A stretch of DNA of 33,379 nt from Oerskovia rustica (GTDB taxonomy: Bacteria; Actinomycetota; Actinomycetes; Actinomycetales; Cellulomonadaceae), in the NCBI RefSeq assembly GCF_014836555.1, contig NZ_JACSQQ010000017.1:7433-40811 (forward strand), written 5' to 3'. Within the stretch, counting starts at the first letter, position 1; every line of letters begins with the position of its first letter. The position numbers were made by a program, and so were the translations under genes. Positions 23,619 to 33,334 of the stretch are shown piece after piece. The notes beneath the pieces are model-generated. The model was given only the letters and a program-made list of their open reading frames with translations. It searched no databases and had not been told where the DNA came from.

Positions 23619-24186
23619 GACCGAAGAGGCCGTGGGGTCGGACCTGCGGTCCGTCGCGGCCTCGGTGTCCGCGCAGGCGCGCACCTTCCTCACGACGACC
23701 GCGGAGGTCGCCTCGGGCGCGGCCCCGGAGGCCGCGATCCCGTTGCTCCTCCTCGCCACGTCGGACCTGCTGGCCGTCGGCGCACGACTGGGCGCCATGA
23801 TGGACGTCGTCCCGGACCAGCGCTTCGAGCCCGACGCCGGGCCCGAGACCGACCTCGACCCGTTGCGCGAAGGCCTGGCCCGGCTGCTCGACGGCCTCGA
23901 CGACTACCCGGAGATCGAGGACCCGGTGCTCGGTGCGGTCGTCGGTCAGGCGTCCGTGTCCGGGGACATCGCGTGCATCGCCGAAGCCCTGGCCAAGGGG
24001 CTCCAGCACTACGACTCCGGCCAGGAGCTCGAGGCCCTGTGGTGGTGGCAGTTCTCCTACCTGTCGCTGTGGGGCGAGCGGGCCGCGAGCGCGCTGCGCG
24101 TCCTGCAGCTCGTGCTCGCGCACCTGCGGCTCGACGTCGAGGACGACGTCGCCGCCGAGGCGGAGTACGACGCGCTGCACTCCTGA
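23611..24186 (+). CDS. DUF5063 domain protein
   Basis: A 191-residue protein that I recognise as the DUF5063 family, which commonly follows recR in actinobacteria. It is mostly helical and acidic, with [60 protein letters not shown] and [28 protein letters not shown]. There is no signal peptide. GTG 23611 overlaps recR by 8 nt with GGAGGG about 10 nt upstream, so it is co-translated with recR. Its function is unknown; the conserved position suggests a link to recombination or replication, but nothing in the sequence shows this. Confidence 0.85.
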   Translation: MVETEEAVGSDLRSVAASVSAQARTFLTTTAEVASGAAPEAAIPLLLLATSDLLAVGARLGAMMDVVPDQRFEPDAGPETDLDPLREGLARLLDGLDDYPEIEDPVLGAVVGQASVSGDIACIAEALAKGLQHYDSGQELEALWWWQFSYLSLWGERAASALRVLQLVLAHLRLDVEDDVAAEAEYDALHS

Positions 24187-24291
24187 CGCGAACAGTGCTC
24201 GGGAGGCGTGGCGCGTGCAGTGTCCTGCGGCGTGACCACCGACCGCTAGGGTCTGGCAGCAAGACAGCACGCGGACGTCTCGTCGCCCGTC

Positions 24292-25152
24292 GTGCAAGAC
24301 TTCCGTGTGACCTGGGACCTCGCCGCGACCCTTCCCACCGCCGACGGGATCGTGCTGCCCGGCTCGGGCGGGCTCGAGCTCGACCTCCTGACGATCGCCC
24401 TGCTGGTCCTCGCGGGCCTGACCGCCGGCTGGATCGACGCCGTGGTCGGCGGGGGAGGGCTCGTCCAGCTCCCCGCGCTGCTGCTCGTCCCCGGGATCAG
24501 CCCCGTCCAGGCCCTCGCGACCAACAAGCTCGCGAGCATCATGGGCACGTCCGTGAGCGCGACGACGTACTACCGGCGCGTGGGGCCGGACCTACGGACC
24601 GCCGGACCCATGGCGCTCGCGGCGCTCGTAGGGGCCGTGGGCGGCGCAGCGCTCGCGTCGAAGATCCCCGCCGAGCTGTTCAAGCCGATCATCCTCGTGG
24701 TCCTGATCGCCGTGGCGGCGTACACGATCGCCAGGCCGAGGCTCGGTCACACGACGAACCTGCGCTGGGAGGGCAACGGTCACCGGTGGGCCGCGGCGGG
24801 GATCGGGCTCGCGATCGGGTTCTACGACGGGCTGCTCGGCCCCGGGACGGGGACGTTCTTCGTCATCTCGCTCGTGAGCATCCTGGGGTACGCGTTCCTG
24901 CCGGCCTCGGCGCTCGCGAAGATCGCGAACTTCGCGACCAACGCCGGGGCGCTCATCTTCTTCGTCCCGTACGGCGCGGTGCTGTGGGGACTGGGGCTCG
25001 CGATCGGGGCCGCGAACCTGCTCGGCGCCTACATCGGGGCACGCATGGCAGTGGCCAAGGGCAGCGGGTTCGTGCGGGTCGTGTTCGTGGTCGTGGTGGG
25101 CGCCTTGATCTGCAAGCTGGGGTACGACGTCCTCACGAGCCTGGGGGAGTGA
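24292..25152 (+). CDS. TSUP (TauE/SafE) family transporter
   Basis: A 286-residue membrane carrier with about eight helices in two halves. The family motifs are GLTAGWIDAVVGGGGLVQLPALLLVPGISPVQALATNKLASIMGTS (first half) and GFYDGLLGPGTGTFFVISLVSILGYAFLPASALAKIANFATNAGAL (second half). TSUP proteins move sulfur-containing organic anions such as sulfite or sulfoacetate, or other anions; the substrate here is not known. GTG 24292 is the longest sensible start; GTG 24307 (VTWDLAA) is an alternative. TAGGGT at 24247-24252 is a likely -10, giving a leader of about 33 nt. The next gene starts 2 nt after the stop. Confidence 0.92.
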   Translation: MQDFRVTWDLAATLPTADGIVLPGSGGLELDLLTIALLVLAGLTAGWIDAVVGGGGLVQLPALLLVPGISPVQALATNKLASIMGTSVSATTYYRRVGPDLRTAGPMALAALVGAVGGAALASKIPAELFKPIILVVLIAVAAYTIARPRLGHTTNLRWEGNGHRWAAAGIGLAIGFYDGLLGPGTGTFFVISLVSILGYAFLPASALAKIANFATNAGALIFFVPYGAVLWGLGLAIGAANLLGAYIGARMAVAKGSGFVRVVFVVVVGALICKLGYDVLTSLGE

Positions 25153-25154
25153 CC

Positions 25155-25727
25155 GTGCGCGAGGAGGGGGTGTCGGGCGGGGCCGGTCCGAAGGGGTCCG
25201 GCCGGCCGGGGCCGAGACGGGTCGTCCGGTCCGAGACGGGTGGTTACGCACCTGACCTGGAGACCCGTCTCGTGCGCGAACACCCGTCTCGTGCGCGACC
25301 GCGGGTGCGGGCGCCGGGTGCGACGAACCGTGGCGGCGACCTCGTGCACGACCTGCACGACCTGCACAACCTGCACGACCTGCACGGTCGGCCTCGTTCG
25401 CGGTGGCGCCCTCTCGTCGGGGTGCTCGTCGCTGTCGTGGGGTATGTCCTGGTGGCGATCCCCGCCATGATCGCCTACGACCGCGGGATCGACGGCTACG
25501 GCTACCTCTGTCAGACGGGACCGGGCGTCGAGGCTGACCTTGCCTGCATCGGCGATCCGGCGCCTGCCACCGAGGCGTTCGCGGACCTCGTGGTGATGGT
25601 CACCGTGCCTGCCGCGCTCGGGATCCTCGTCGCCTGGCCGCGGCGGCGGGGTCTCGTGCTCCTGGTGCTGGCCTGTGCGGGCCTCGGGCTCTACACCTGT
25701 CTCGTGCTGGCCAACCCGCGCACCTGA
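25155..25727 (+). CDS. Small membrane protein with LHD repeats; start uncertain
   Basis: From GTG 25155 the frame gives 190 residues. The first 62 are low-complexity and Arg/Gly-rich and are encoded by a repeat-rich stretch, so they may not be translated; GTG 25344 is an alternative start giving 127 residues. Then come five 3-residue repeats (VHD-LHD-LHN-LHD-LHG) and three hydrophobic helices: WRPLVGVLVAVVGYVLVAIP, FADLVVMVTVPAALGILVAW and RGLVLLVLACAGLGLYTCLV. The loop between helices 1 and 2 has two cysteines (GYLCQTGPGVEADLACIGD), likely an extracytoplasmic disulfide. The family is not recognised. It follows the TSUP gene by 2 nt. Confidence 0.6.
   Translation: MREEGVSGGAGPKGSGRPGPRRVVRSETGGYAPDLETRLVREHPSRARPRVRAPGATNRGGDLVHDLHDLHNLHDLHGRPRSRWRPLVGVLVAVVGYVLVAIPAMIAYDRGIDGYGYLCQTGPGVEADLACIGDPAPATEAFADLVVMVTVPAALGILVAWPRRRGLVLLVLACAGLGLYTCLVLANPRT
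25213..25298. repeat. Two-by-two mirrored repeats with 19-nt period
   Basis: CGAGACGGGT occurs at 25213-25222 and 25232-25241. Its complement, extended to ACCCGTCTCGTGCGCGA, occurs at 25263-25279 and 25282-25298. Both pairs have a 19-nt period, so the whole forms a double inverted repeat able to fold into a long stem. It looks like an intergenic repeat element, although it lies inside the possible 5' end of the gene above. Confidence 0.7.
25344..25388 (+). repeat. Short tandem repeat of a 9-base unit
   Basis: About five copies of (C/G)TGCACGAC, in frame, encode (V/L)HD units. The third copy has AAC for GAC and the last is partial. A 9-nt unit changes length in frame if copies are gained or lost. 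Confidence 0.85.
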
Positions 25728-25759
25728 CCCCGCCCAGCCACCACCCGGCTGCCCACGCC

Positions 25760-25818
25760 GCCGAGAACGGGATGGAGGCCGTCAGGGGGCCCGAAACGGC
25801 ATCGACAACGTTCTCGGC
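25760..25818. terminator. Long hairpin in the gap before ask
   Basis: GCCGAGAACG (25760-25769) pairs with CGTTCTCGGC (25809-25818); inside, GGCCGT and ACGGC can pair as well. It lies 33 nt after the membrane protein stop and is probably its terminator, though an operator is possible. The rest of 25728-25913 shows nothing else I can support. Confidence 0.5.
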
Positions 25819-25913
25819 ACCCGCTGATCACGGCGTCGTCGCAGGTCAGCGCCCGACCCCCGTTCCCGGCCGGCCGCATCCTGAGCACCCTCCCGGCGAC
25901 CCCGGGCCTCGGG

Positions 25914-25919
25914 CTATCA
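25914..25919 (+). promoter_or_regulatory. -10 element of ask-asd
   Basis: TATCAT (25914-25919) is the best -10 match in the gap. It would give a leader of about 65 nt with a normal Shine-Dalgarno, unlike the leaderless genes nearby. No clear -35. Confidence 0.5.
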
Positions 25920-25989
25920 TCGACCGACTCGTAAAACACCCGGCGGGCCGTTGAGAGAGACGGAGGCCGGCGACGTAACGGAGCAGCAA

Positions 25990-28403
<2,414 letters not shown>

Positions 28404-28409
28404 CCCGGC

Positions 28410-28451
28410 TGTCAGAACCAGCGTGACACCGAGGTCACGCTGGTTCTGACA
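28410..28451. terminator. 18-bp hairpin after asd
   Basis: TGTCAGAACCAGCGTGAC (28410-28427) and its exact complement (28434-28451) enclose ACCGAG. It starts 7 nt after the asd stop. Confidence 0.88.
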
Positions 28452-28472
28452 CGGACCACGCATCGCAGTGCC

Positions 28473-28511
28473 CGACGGCGCCCCTCACCTTCCGGTGGGC
28501 GGGCGCCGTCG
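28473..28511. terminator. Second hairpin after asd
   Basis: CGACGGCGCCC (28473-28483) pairs with GGGCGCCGTCG (28501-28511); CACC-TTCC-GGTG (28486-28497) pairs inside. It may act as a back-up terminator between asd and the GntR operon. Confidence 0.6.
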
Positions 28512-28571
28512 TGCTGTGTGCCGTCCCGGGAAGTGAGCTGTGGCCCCATGGTCCGACGGGATCAGGGGCCG

Positions 28572-28587
28572 CCCCCCCCCCCCCCCC
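28572..28587 (+). repeat. Homopolymer of 16 C upstream of the GntR-ABC operon
   Basis: An uninterrupted run of 16 C, by far the longest homopolymer that I see in the window. It lies 36 nt before the palindrome and about 100 nt before the GntR start. Such runs are prone to slippage and to sequencing error. Confidence 0.9.
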
Positions 28588-28588
28588 A

Positions 28589-28678
28589 CTTCTCGTCGAG
28601 GAAGCCCCTTGCGCGCACCCACGGTTCTGTGGTTCATTACTCATGTAATGAACCACAGAACGTGCGATCGACGAGAGG
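28589..28678 (+). promoter_or_regulatory. Nested palindrome: operator/promoter region of the GntR-ABC operon
   Basis: GTTCTGTGGTTCATTAC (28624-28640) and its exact complement (28645-28661) enclose TCAT: a 17-bp perfect palindrome that is A/T-rich for this genome. A second pair, TCTCGTCGA (28591-28599) with TCGACGAGA (28668-28676), lies outside it. With C28589-G28678 and a T-G wobble it extends to 11 pairs and covers the GntR Shine-Dalgarno GAGAGG (28673-28678). YtrA-type GntR regulators usually bind such palindromes in their own promoter. TTGCGC (28609-28614) is a weak -35. Confidence 0.75.
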
Positions 28679-28687
28679 ATGGGCCCC

Positions 28688-29077
28688 ATGTTCGACGGAC
28701 CTGAACCCATCTACCTGCAGATCGCCCAGCAGATCCGCGCCCAGATCCTGAGCGGCGACCTCGCCGAGGAGGAGCAGGTCATGTCCACGACCCAGTACGC
28801 GACGACGTTCCGCATCAACCCCGCGACGGCCGCCAAGGCCTTCGCCGGGCTGGTCGACGAGGGCGTCCTCTACAAGCGCCGTGGCGTCGGCATGTTCGTC
28901 GCGACCGGAGCCCGCGAGAAGCTGCTCGCCGAGCACCGCGACCGCTACTTCGCCGAGGTCCTGCGCCCCGCGCTGGTGCAGGCCGACCTCCTGGGTATCA
29001 CGCCCGCCGAGATCGTGGACCACGTGCTCGGCCGCGGACCCCAGGGCCGCCCCACCCCGACGGGAGAGACCTCATGA
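28688..29077 (+). CDS. GntR family regulator, YtrA subfamily
   Basis: A 129-residue regulator of the short YtrA type. A winged helix (PIYLQIAQQIRAQILSGDL, then VMSTTQYATTFRINPATAAKAFAGLVDEGVLYKRRGVGMFVA) is followed by only about 50 residues of helix for dimerisation, with no large ligand domain. Start ATG 28688 has GAGAGG 9 nt upstream; ATG 28679 is closer to it but leaves no spacing. The stop overlaps the ABC ATPase start by 4 nt. YtrA-type genes normally head operons for ABC transporters induced by cell-wall antibiotics and repress their own operon; the palindrome upstream fits that. The inducer is unknown. Confidence 0.93.
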   Translation: MFDGPEPIYLQIAQQIRAQILSGDLAEEEQVMSTTQYATTFRINPATAAKAFAGLVDEGVLYKRRGVGMFVATGAREKLLAEHRDRYFAEVLRPALVQADLLGITPAEIVDHVLGRGPQGRPTPTGETS

Positions 29078-29979
29078 CCGCCCCCACCCGCCCCGAGCCG
29101 TTCGGCGTCGAGCTCCAGGACGTGACCCTGAGCTTCGGCAAGGACGAGAAGCACCCTGCGCTCGACGGCCTGAGCCTCCAGGTACGCCCGGGCACCATCA
29201 CGGGCCTGCTCGGCCGCAACGGCGCGGGCAAGACCACCGCCCTCTCGCTGATCGCCGCCATGCGTCGGCCTGACGCCGGCACGGTCCTGGTCGACGGCGA
29301 GGACCCGTTCGAGAACGCCTGGGCCATGGCCGGCACGCAGCTCGTCCGCGAGAGCGGCGACACGATCGCCGCGACCAAGGTCGCCGACAGCCTGGGCTAC
29401 TACGCCGAGCTGCGCGAGCACTGGGACGCGAACCTCGCTGCGGGCCTGGTCGACCTGTTCGAGATCGACCTGCGCAAGGCTCCCGAGAGCCTCTCGCGCG
29501 GCAAGCGATCGGCGCTCGGAGCGGTCATCGGGCTCGCGTCGCGGGCGCCGCTGACGATCTTCGACGAGGTCTACCTCGGGATGGACGCGCCCAGCCGGTA
29601 CGCGTTCTACGACGCGCTCGTCGAGGACTACACCGAGCACCCCCGCACGATCATCCTGTCGAGCCACCTGATCGACGAGGTCGAGCGGATCTTCGAGGAC
29701 GTCGTGATCGTGGACAAGGGGCGTGTCCTGCTCGCGGAGAGCGTCGAGTCGGTCCGCGCCAGGGGAGTGAGTCTCACGGGGACCGCTGCCGTGGTCGAGC
29801 AGTTCGTCGACGGCCGCCGTGTGCTGGCCCGTCAACGCCTGGGCAGCACGGCCCAGGTCACGCTCTTCGGCACGCTCGACGACGCCGAGCGCGCCGCGGC
29901 GACCGAGGCGGGCCTCGAGCTCGGCGCGGTGCCGTTGCAGGACCTGTTCGTGCACCTGACCCGAGAGGAGCGGTCATGA
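29074..29979 (+). CDS. ABC transporter ATP-binding protein (YtrB-like)
   Basis: A 301-residue ATPase. Walker A is GRNGAGKTTAL near residue 49. The signature is LSRGKRSALGAVIGLA, with R-G-K in place of G-G-Q. Walker B is LTIFDEVYLGMDAPSR, with Asp-Glu kept, and the switch His is in LSSHLIDEVER. The altered signature is typical of YtrB-type ATPases encoded with GntR regulators. A C-terminal domain of about 80 residues follows, ending LFVHLTREERS. It overlaps both the GntR gene and the permease gene by 4 nt (ATGA), so the three are tightly coupled. Confidence 0.92.
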   Translation: MTAPTRPEPFGVELQDVTLSFGKDEKHPALDGLSLQVRPGTITGLLGRNGAGKTTALSLIAAMRRPDAGTVLVDGEDPFENAWAMAGTQLVRESGDTIAATKVADSLGYYAELREHWDANLAAGLVDLFEIDLRKAPESLSRGKRSALGAVIGLASRAPLTIFDEVYLGMDAPSRYAFYDALVEDYTEHPRTIILSSHLIDEVERIFEDVVIVDKGRVLLAESVESVRARGVSLTGTAAVVEQFVDGRRVLARQRLGSTAQVTLFGTLDDAERAAATEAGLELGAVPLQDLFVHLTREERS

Positions 29980-30773
29980 CCGAGAACCTGGCGGGCCCCA
30001 CGGCCCTCACCGATCGCGAGGTGCAGCGTGCCACGATGCGTCGCGCTGCCGAGAGACGGTCGCTGCGCACCTCGGCGTGGTCGATGTGCGCCGGGACGTG
30101 GCAGATCGGCGTGTGGTTCTGGGCGATCGTGCTCATCATCGCGGGCATCATCGGCTACGTCGAGGTGCGCACCGACATCCTCGACGGCAGCGTGATCGAC
30201 GGCGTCGTGAGCGGGTCGGCGAAGTTCTTCCTGTTCGTCATGGGCATCATCACGCCCCTCGCCATGATCGCGGTGCACGTCGCGGCGGGAGGCACCCGAC
30301 GGTCGTTCATCCGTTCGGCCTGGTTCACGGCGGTCTTCCTCGGGCTCACGTTCGCGGTCGTGGCGGCAGCGCTCGGCTACGTGGAGTGGCTCGTCTTCCG
30401 GTCGCAGGGCTGGTCGCCCGAGCTCGACCGGGCCCAGCTCTACGTCGACGGCGGGCAGGTCGGCACCGCGTTCCTCGTGCAGCTCTTCTTCTGCAGCGTG
30501 TACTGGCTCTCGGGCGCGGCGATCGGCATGGGGTACTACGGCTTCGGCGTGTGGCGCGGGACCTTCGCCATCCCGCTGTTCCTGGTCCCACTGGTCCTCG
30601 TCGAGCTCGCGTTCCAGAGCGGCTACTTCGGCAGGCCGTTCGCCCAGGCCGTCGGTCTGGCCGATGCCCAGGTGCTCACCGCGGTGGTGGGCGGTCTTCT
30701 GGGCCTCGCCGCAGCGGCGTTCGCGTTCCACCTGGTCACGAGGTCGGTGGCCATCGCTCCCGTCACGACCTGA
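29976..30773 (+). CDS. ABC transporter permease of the GntR operon
   Basis: A 265-residue membrane protein with about six hydrophobic helices, among them GVWFWAIVLIIAGIIGYVEV, FFLFVMGIITPLAMIAVHVA, AWFTAVFLGLTFAVVAAALG, VQLFFCSVYWLSGAAIGMGYYG, IPLFLVPLVLVELAF and VVGGLLGLAAAAFAF. The N-terminal 35 residues are cytoplasmic and charged. It is translationally coupled to the ATPase and must be its partner. I recognise no closer family, and the substrate is unknown; export of an antibiotic or lipid is inferred from the YtrA-type regulator. Confidence 0.85.
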   Translation: MTENLAGPTALTDREVQRATMRRAAERRSLRTSAWSMCAGTWQIGVWFWAIVLIIAGIIGYVEVRTDILDGSVIDGVVSGSAKFFLFVMGIITPLAMIAVHVAAGGTRRSFIRSAWFTAVFLGLTFAVVAAALGYVEWLVFRSQGWSPELDRAQLYVDGGQVGTAFLVQLFFCSVYWLSGAAIGMGYYGFGVWRGTFAIPLFLVPLVLVELAFQSGYFGRPFAQAVGLADAQVLTAVVGGLLGLAAAAFAFHLVTRSVAIAPVTT

Positions 30774-30790
30774 CGGTCGACTGACGCACT

Positions 30791-30805
30791 GGCGTCCCCG
30801 ACGCC
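30791..30805. terminator. Short hairpin between the two ABC operons
   Basis: GGCGTC-CCC-GACGCC (30791-30805) is followed by TTAG. It is the only dyad of note in the 157-nt gap 30774-30930; no clear promoter is seen, so some read-through into the next operon is possible. Confidence 0.45.
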
Positions 30806-30930
30806 TTAGCGCGGCGCGTCCCCTCCGCGGGGCCGGCGCACCCACCACGAACGCTCATCCCGTCCAGCGGACGGCGCCCGGTCCACCGGTGCGCCGCCCG
30901 GTGGGCGAACACACCCTCAGGGAGGTCGCC

Positions 30931-31980
30931 ATGACCACCGCACATCCTGTCCCGTCCGTCCCACCCTCGCCGTCGCTCGCGGCACGCACCGTGCCCGACG
31001 GCGCCGCACCGGCCATCGAGGTCGTCGCCCTGCGCAAGGCGTACGGGAGCACCGTCGCCGTGCGCGACGTGAGCTTCGCCGTCGGGCCGGGGGAGATCTT
31101 CGGCGTCCTCGGCCCCAACGGGGCCGGCAAGACGACCACGGTCGAGTGCCTGGCCGGGCTCCGGCAGGCCGACGCCGGGACCGTCCGGATCCTCGGCCTC
31201 GACCCGCAGTCGGACCCTGCCTCGGTGCGCGAGCTCCTGGGCGTCCAGCTCCAGGAGGCCGAGCTCAACGAGCGCATGACCGTGGCCGAGGCGCTGCGGC
31301 TCTACGCCTCGTTCTACGAGGACCCGGCCGACACGGCCGAGCTCATGGACCTGCTGGACCTCGCCCCGCACCGCGACCAGCAGTTCGCGAAGCTCTCGGG
31401 CGGGCAGAAGCAGCGGCTCTCGATCGCGCTCGCGCTCGTCGGGAACCCGCAGGTCGCGATCCTCGACGAGCTGACCACGGGGCTCGACCCGCAGGCCCGC
31501 CGGGCGACCTGGGAGCTCGTCGAACGCGTGCGGGAGCGGGGCGTGACGATCCTGCTCGTGACGCACTTCATGGACGAGGCCGAGCGCCTGTGCGACCGCC
31601 TCGTCATCATCGACCAGGGTGTCGTCGTCGCGGCCGGGTCCCCGGCCGAGCTCATCGAGTCGGTCGACTCCTCGCGCGTGCTGCGGCTGCGGGTCGAGCC
31701 CCACGAGGAGCCCGTCGTGCTCGAGGTCCTCGGCGGCCTCGCGGACGTCGGTGCGGTGGCGCGAGCGGGCCGCGAGATCGAGGTGACGGGGACGCGGCGG
31801 GTGCTGCCCGCCGTCGTGCTGGCACTCGCAGAGCGTGACGTCGTGCCCGACGTCCGGACCATGACCAGATCGCTCGAGGACGTGTTCGTGCACGTCACGG
31901 GCAGGACGTACGACCACACGGGGGCGACGGGCCCCGCCGCGACCGACGACCGGTCCGACACCGAAGGAGCAGCGCGATGA
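30931..31980 (+). CDS. ABC transporter ATP-binding protein (DrrA-like drug export type)
   Basis: A 349-residue ATPase. After about 30 Pro/Ser-rich residues it has Walker A GPNGAGKTTTVE near residue 65, Q-loop GVQLQEAELNERMTV, signature LSGGQKQRLSIALAL, Walker B VAILDELTTGLDP and switch His VTHFMDEAERLC. The C-terminal domain ends TRSLEDVFVHVTGR, the usual DrrA-type ending, plus an acidic tail. ATG 30931 has GGGAGG 5 nt upstream; longer frames lack a signal. It overlaps the permease by 4 nt. With the permease it forms an ABC-2 type exporter. Confidence 0.93.
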   Translation: MTTAHPVPSVPPSPSLAARTVPDGAAPAIEVVALRKAYGSTVAVRDVSFAVGPGEIFGVLGPNGAGKTTTVECLAGLRQADAGTVRILGLDPQSDPASVRELLGVQLQEAELNERMTVAEALRLYASFYEDPADTAELMDLLDLAPHRDQQFAKLSGGQKQRLSIALALVGNPQVAILDELTTGLDPQARRATWELVERVRERGVTILLVTHFMDEAERLCDRLVIIDQGVVVAAGSPAELIESVDSSRVLRLRVEPHEEPVVLEVLGGLADVGAVARAGREIEVTGTRRVLPAVVLALAERDVVPDVRTMTRSLEDVFVHVTGRTYDHTGATGPAATDDRSDTEGAAR

Positions 31981-32816
31981 CCACGCAGACGGCACGGACG
32001 ACGACACAGGGCGCGCGGCAGGCGGGCGGCCCCCGACGCCGCAGGATCGCGGGCACGGGTTGGCACGGCCTGCGGACGCTGACCCTCACCGAGGCCCGCC
32101 TGCTGCTCCGCGACCCGGGGACGGTCTTCTTCGCGCTCTTCTTCCCGACGGTCCTGCTCGTGGGTGTGGGTTTCGCGTTCCCCGGCATGCGGGACGTCAT
32201 CACCGACGCGCCGCCACCCTGGGAGGGGCTGACCGCGGTCGCGGTCTACGTCCCCGTGGCGCTCGCGACCGCCGTCGCGACGGTCGCGCTCACGACCCTG
32301 CCCGTCTACTTCGCGACGTTCCGCGAGAAGGGCGTGCTGCGCCGGCTCTCGACGACCCCCATGAAGCCGCAGGGGCTCATCGGGGCGCACCTGTTCATCA
32401 ACCTGGTGACGGTCTGCGTCGCGGCGCTGCTCGCGGTGGTCGTGGGGAGCCAGGTGTTCGACCTCGCGGGCCCCACGAACCTCACGGTCGTCCTGGGGAG
32501 CTTCCTGCTGGGGATCCTGTCGATGTTCTCGATCGGGATGCTCATCGCGTCGCGCGCCGGGAAGGCGAGCACCGCGTCGGCGATCGGGATGACGCTGTAC
32601 TTCCCGATGCTGTTCCTCGCGGGCATGTGGACGCCCGGGCCGGTCATGCCCGAGGTAGTGGAGACCATCGCCGGATACACGCCGCTCGGCGCGGCGACGC
32701 AGGCCATGACGACGGGCTGGTTCGGGACCGGCGTCCCGGTGTCGCAGCTCGTGGTCATGGCGGTGTGGACCGTGGTGCTGCTGCCGCTCGCGGCGAGGCT
32801 GTTCCGCTGGTCGTGA
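31977..32816 (+). CDS. ABC-2 type exporter permease
   Basis: A 279-residue permease with six predicted helices: an N-terminal Arg-rich cytoplasmic segment, LTLTEARLLLRDPGTVFFALFFPTVLLVGVGF, then YVPVALATAVATVALTTLPVYFATFREKGVLRRLSTTPMKP. This last block is the conserved ABC-2 loop (E-K-G-x-L-x-R-L-x-x-T-P). The helix LYFPMLFLAGMWTPG and the motif PLGAATQAM are typical of ABC-2 exporters of the DrrB type. It is coupled to the ATPase by an ATGA overlap. The gene converges with the Nudix gene 7 nt away. Confidence 0.92.
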   Translation: MTTQTARTTTQGARQAGGPRRRRIAGTGWHGLRTLTLTEARLLLRDPGTVFFALFFPTVLLVGVGFAFPGMRDVITDAPPPWEGLTAVAVYVPVALATAVATVALTTLPVYFATFREKGVLRRLSTTPMKPQGLIGAHLFINLVTVCVAALLAVVVGSQVFDLAGPTNLTVVLGSFLLGILSMFSIGMLIASRAGKASTASAIGMTLYFPMLFLAGMWTPGPVMPEVVETIAGYTPLGAATQAMTTGWFGTGVPVSQLVVMAVWTVVLLPLAARLFRWS

Positions 32817-32823
32817 GGACGGG

Positions 32824-33321
32824 CTACCGGACGAGGTGCGGGCCCGCGGTCGGGTCCGCGAGGTAGCCCAGCGTGTGGCCGAGGCGCTCGCTCGTCGACG
32901 CGGCGAGGTCGGTGGGCAGGTCGTCGGGCGAGAACCACGCGACGGCGAGCGACTCGTCGTCCGCGACGTGGGCCTCGGCCGCCGCGGCGGGGGAGACCGG
33001 GCGGCACAGGAAGCACAGGTCGAGGTACTGCGACCGGTCGCCGTTCGGGTACTCGACGGGCGGCGTCACGGTGACCCCGGTCAGGGCGTCGACGTGGACC
33101 GCGACGCCGGTCTCCTCCAGGATCTCGCGGGCGAGGCCCACGGCCGGGTCCTCGCCCGGTTCGAGGATGCCGCTGACGATCGCCCACTGCCCGGTGTCGG
33201 CGCGCTGCCCCAGGAGGAGGCGGCCTGCGTCGTCGATCACGACGCCGGACACCCCCGGCATCCACAGGAGGTCGGTCCCGACGCGGGACCGGAGGGCGGC
33301 GACGAAGTCGGGGATCGGCAT
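32824..33321 (-). CDS. Nudix hydrolase
   Basis: A 165-residue hydrolase. The Nudix box is complete: GILEPGEDPAVGLAREILEETGV, matching G-x5-E-x7-R-E-U-x-E-E-x-G-U at residues about 58-80, where the glutamates bind Mg2+. It starts MPIPDFVAALRSRVG and contains GVSGVVIDDAGRLLLGQRADTGQWAIVSG before the box. Substrates are nucleoside diphosphate derivatives; which one is not clear. ATG 33321 is favoured because TACGCT ends 7 nt upstream (33334 to 33329, minus strand), which marks a leaderless start. A longer frame to 33348 would cross that promoter. No gene is visible from 33335 to the window end. Confidence 0.93.
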   Translation of the reverse strand: MPIPDFVAALRSRVGTDLLWMPGVSGVVIDDAGRLLLGQRADTGQWAIVSGILEPGEDPAVGLAREILEETGVAVHVDALTGVTVTPPVEYPNGDRSQYLDLCFLCRPVSPAAAAEAHVADDESLAVAWFSPDDLPTDLAASTSERLGHTLGYLADPTAGPHLVR

Positions 33322-33328
33322 GGGATCG

Positions 33329-33334
33329 AGCGTA
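33329..33334 (-). promoter_or_regulatory. -10 element, leaderless promoter of the Nudix gene
   Basis: TACGCT on the minus strand, then CGATCCC (7 nt), then ATG. Confidence 0.55.

Noticed and set aside
25155-25343. The 62-residue N-terminal extension of the small membrane protein as a real domain
   Set aside because: It is encoded by mirrored repeats and reads as low complexity; kept only as a possible start, not claimed as a domain.
25344-25388. CRISPR-like array
   Set aside because: The unit is 9 bases, without spacers, and in frame with the coding sequence.
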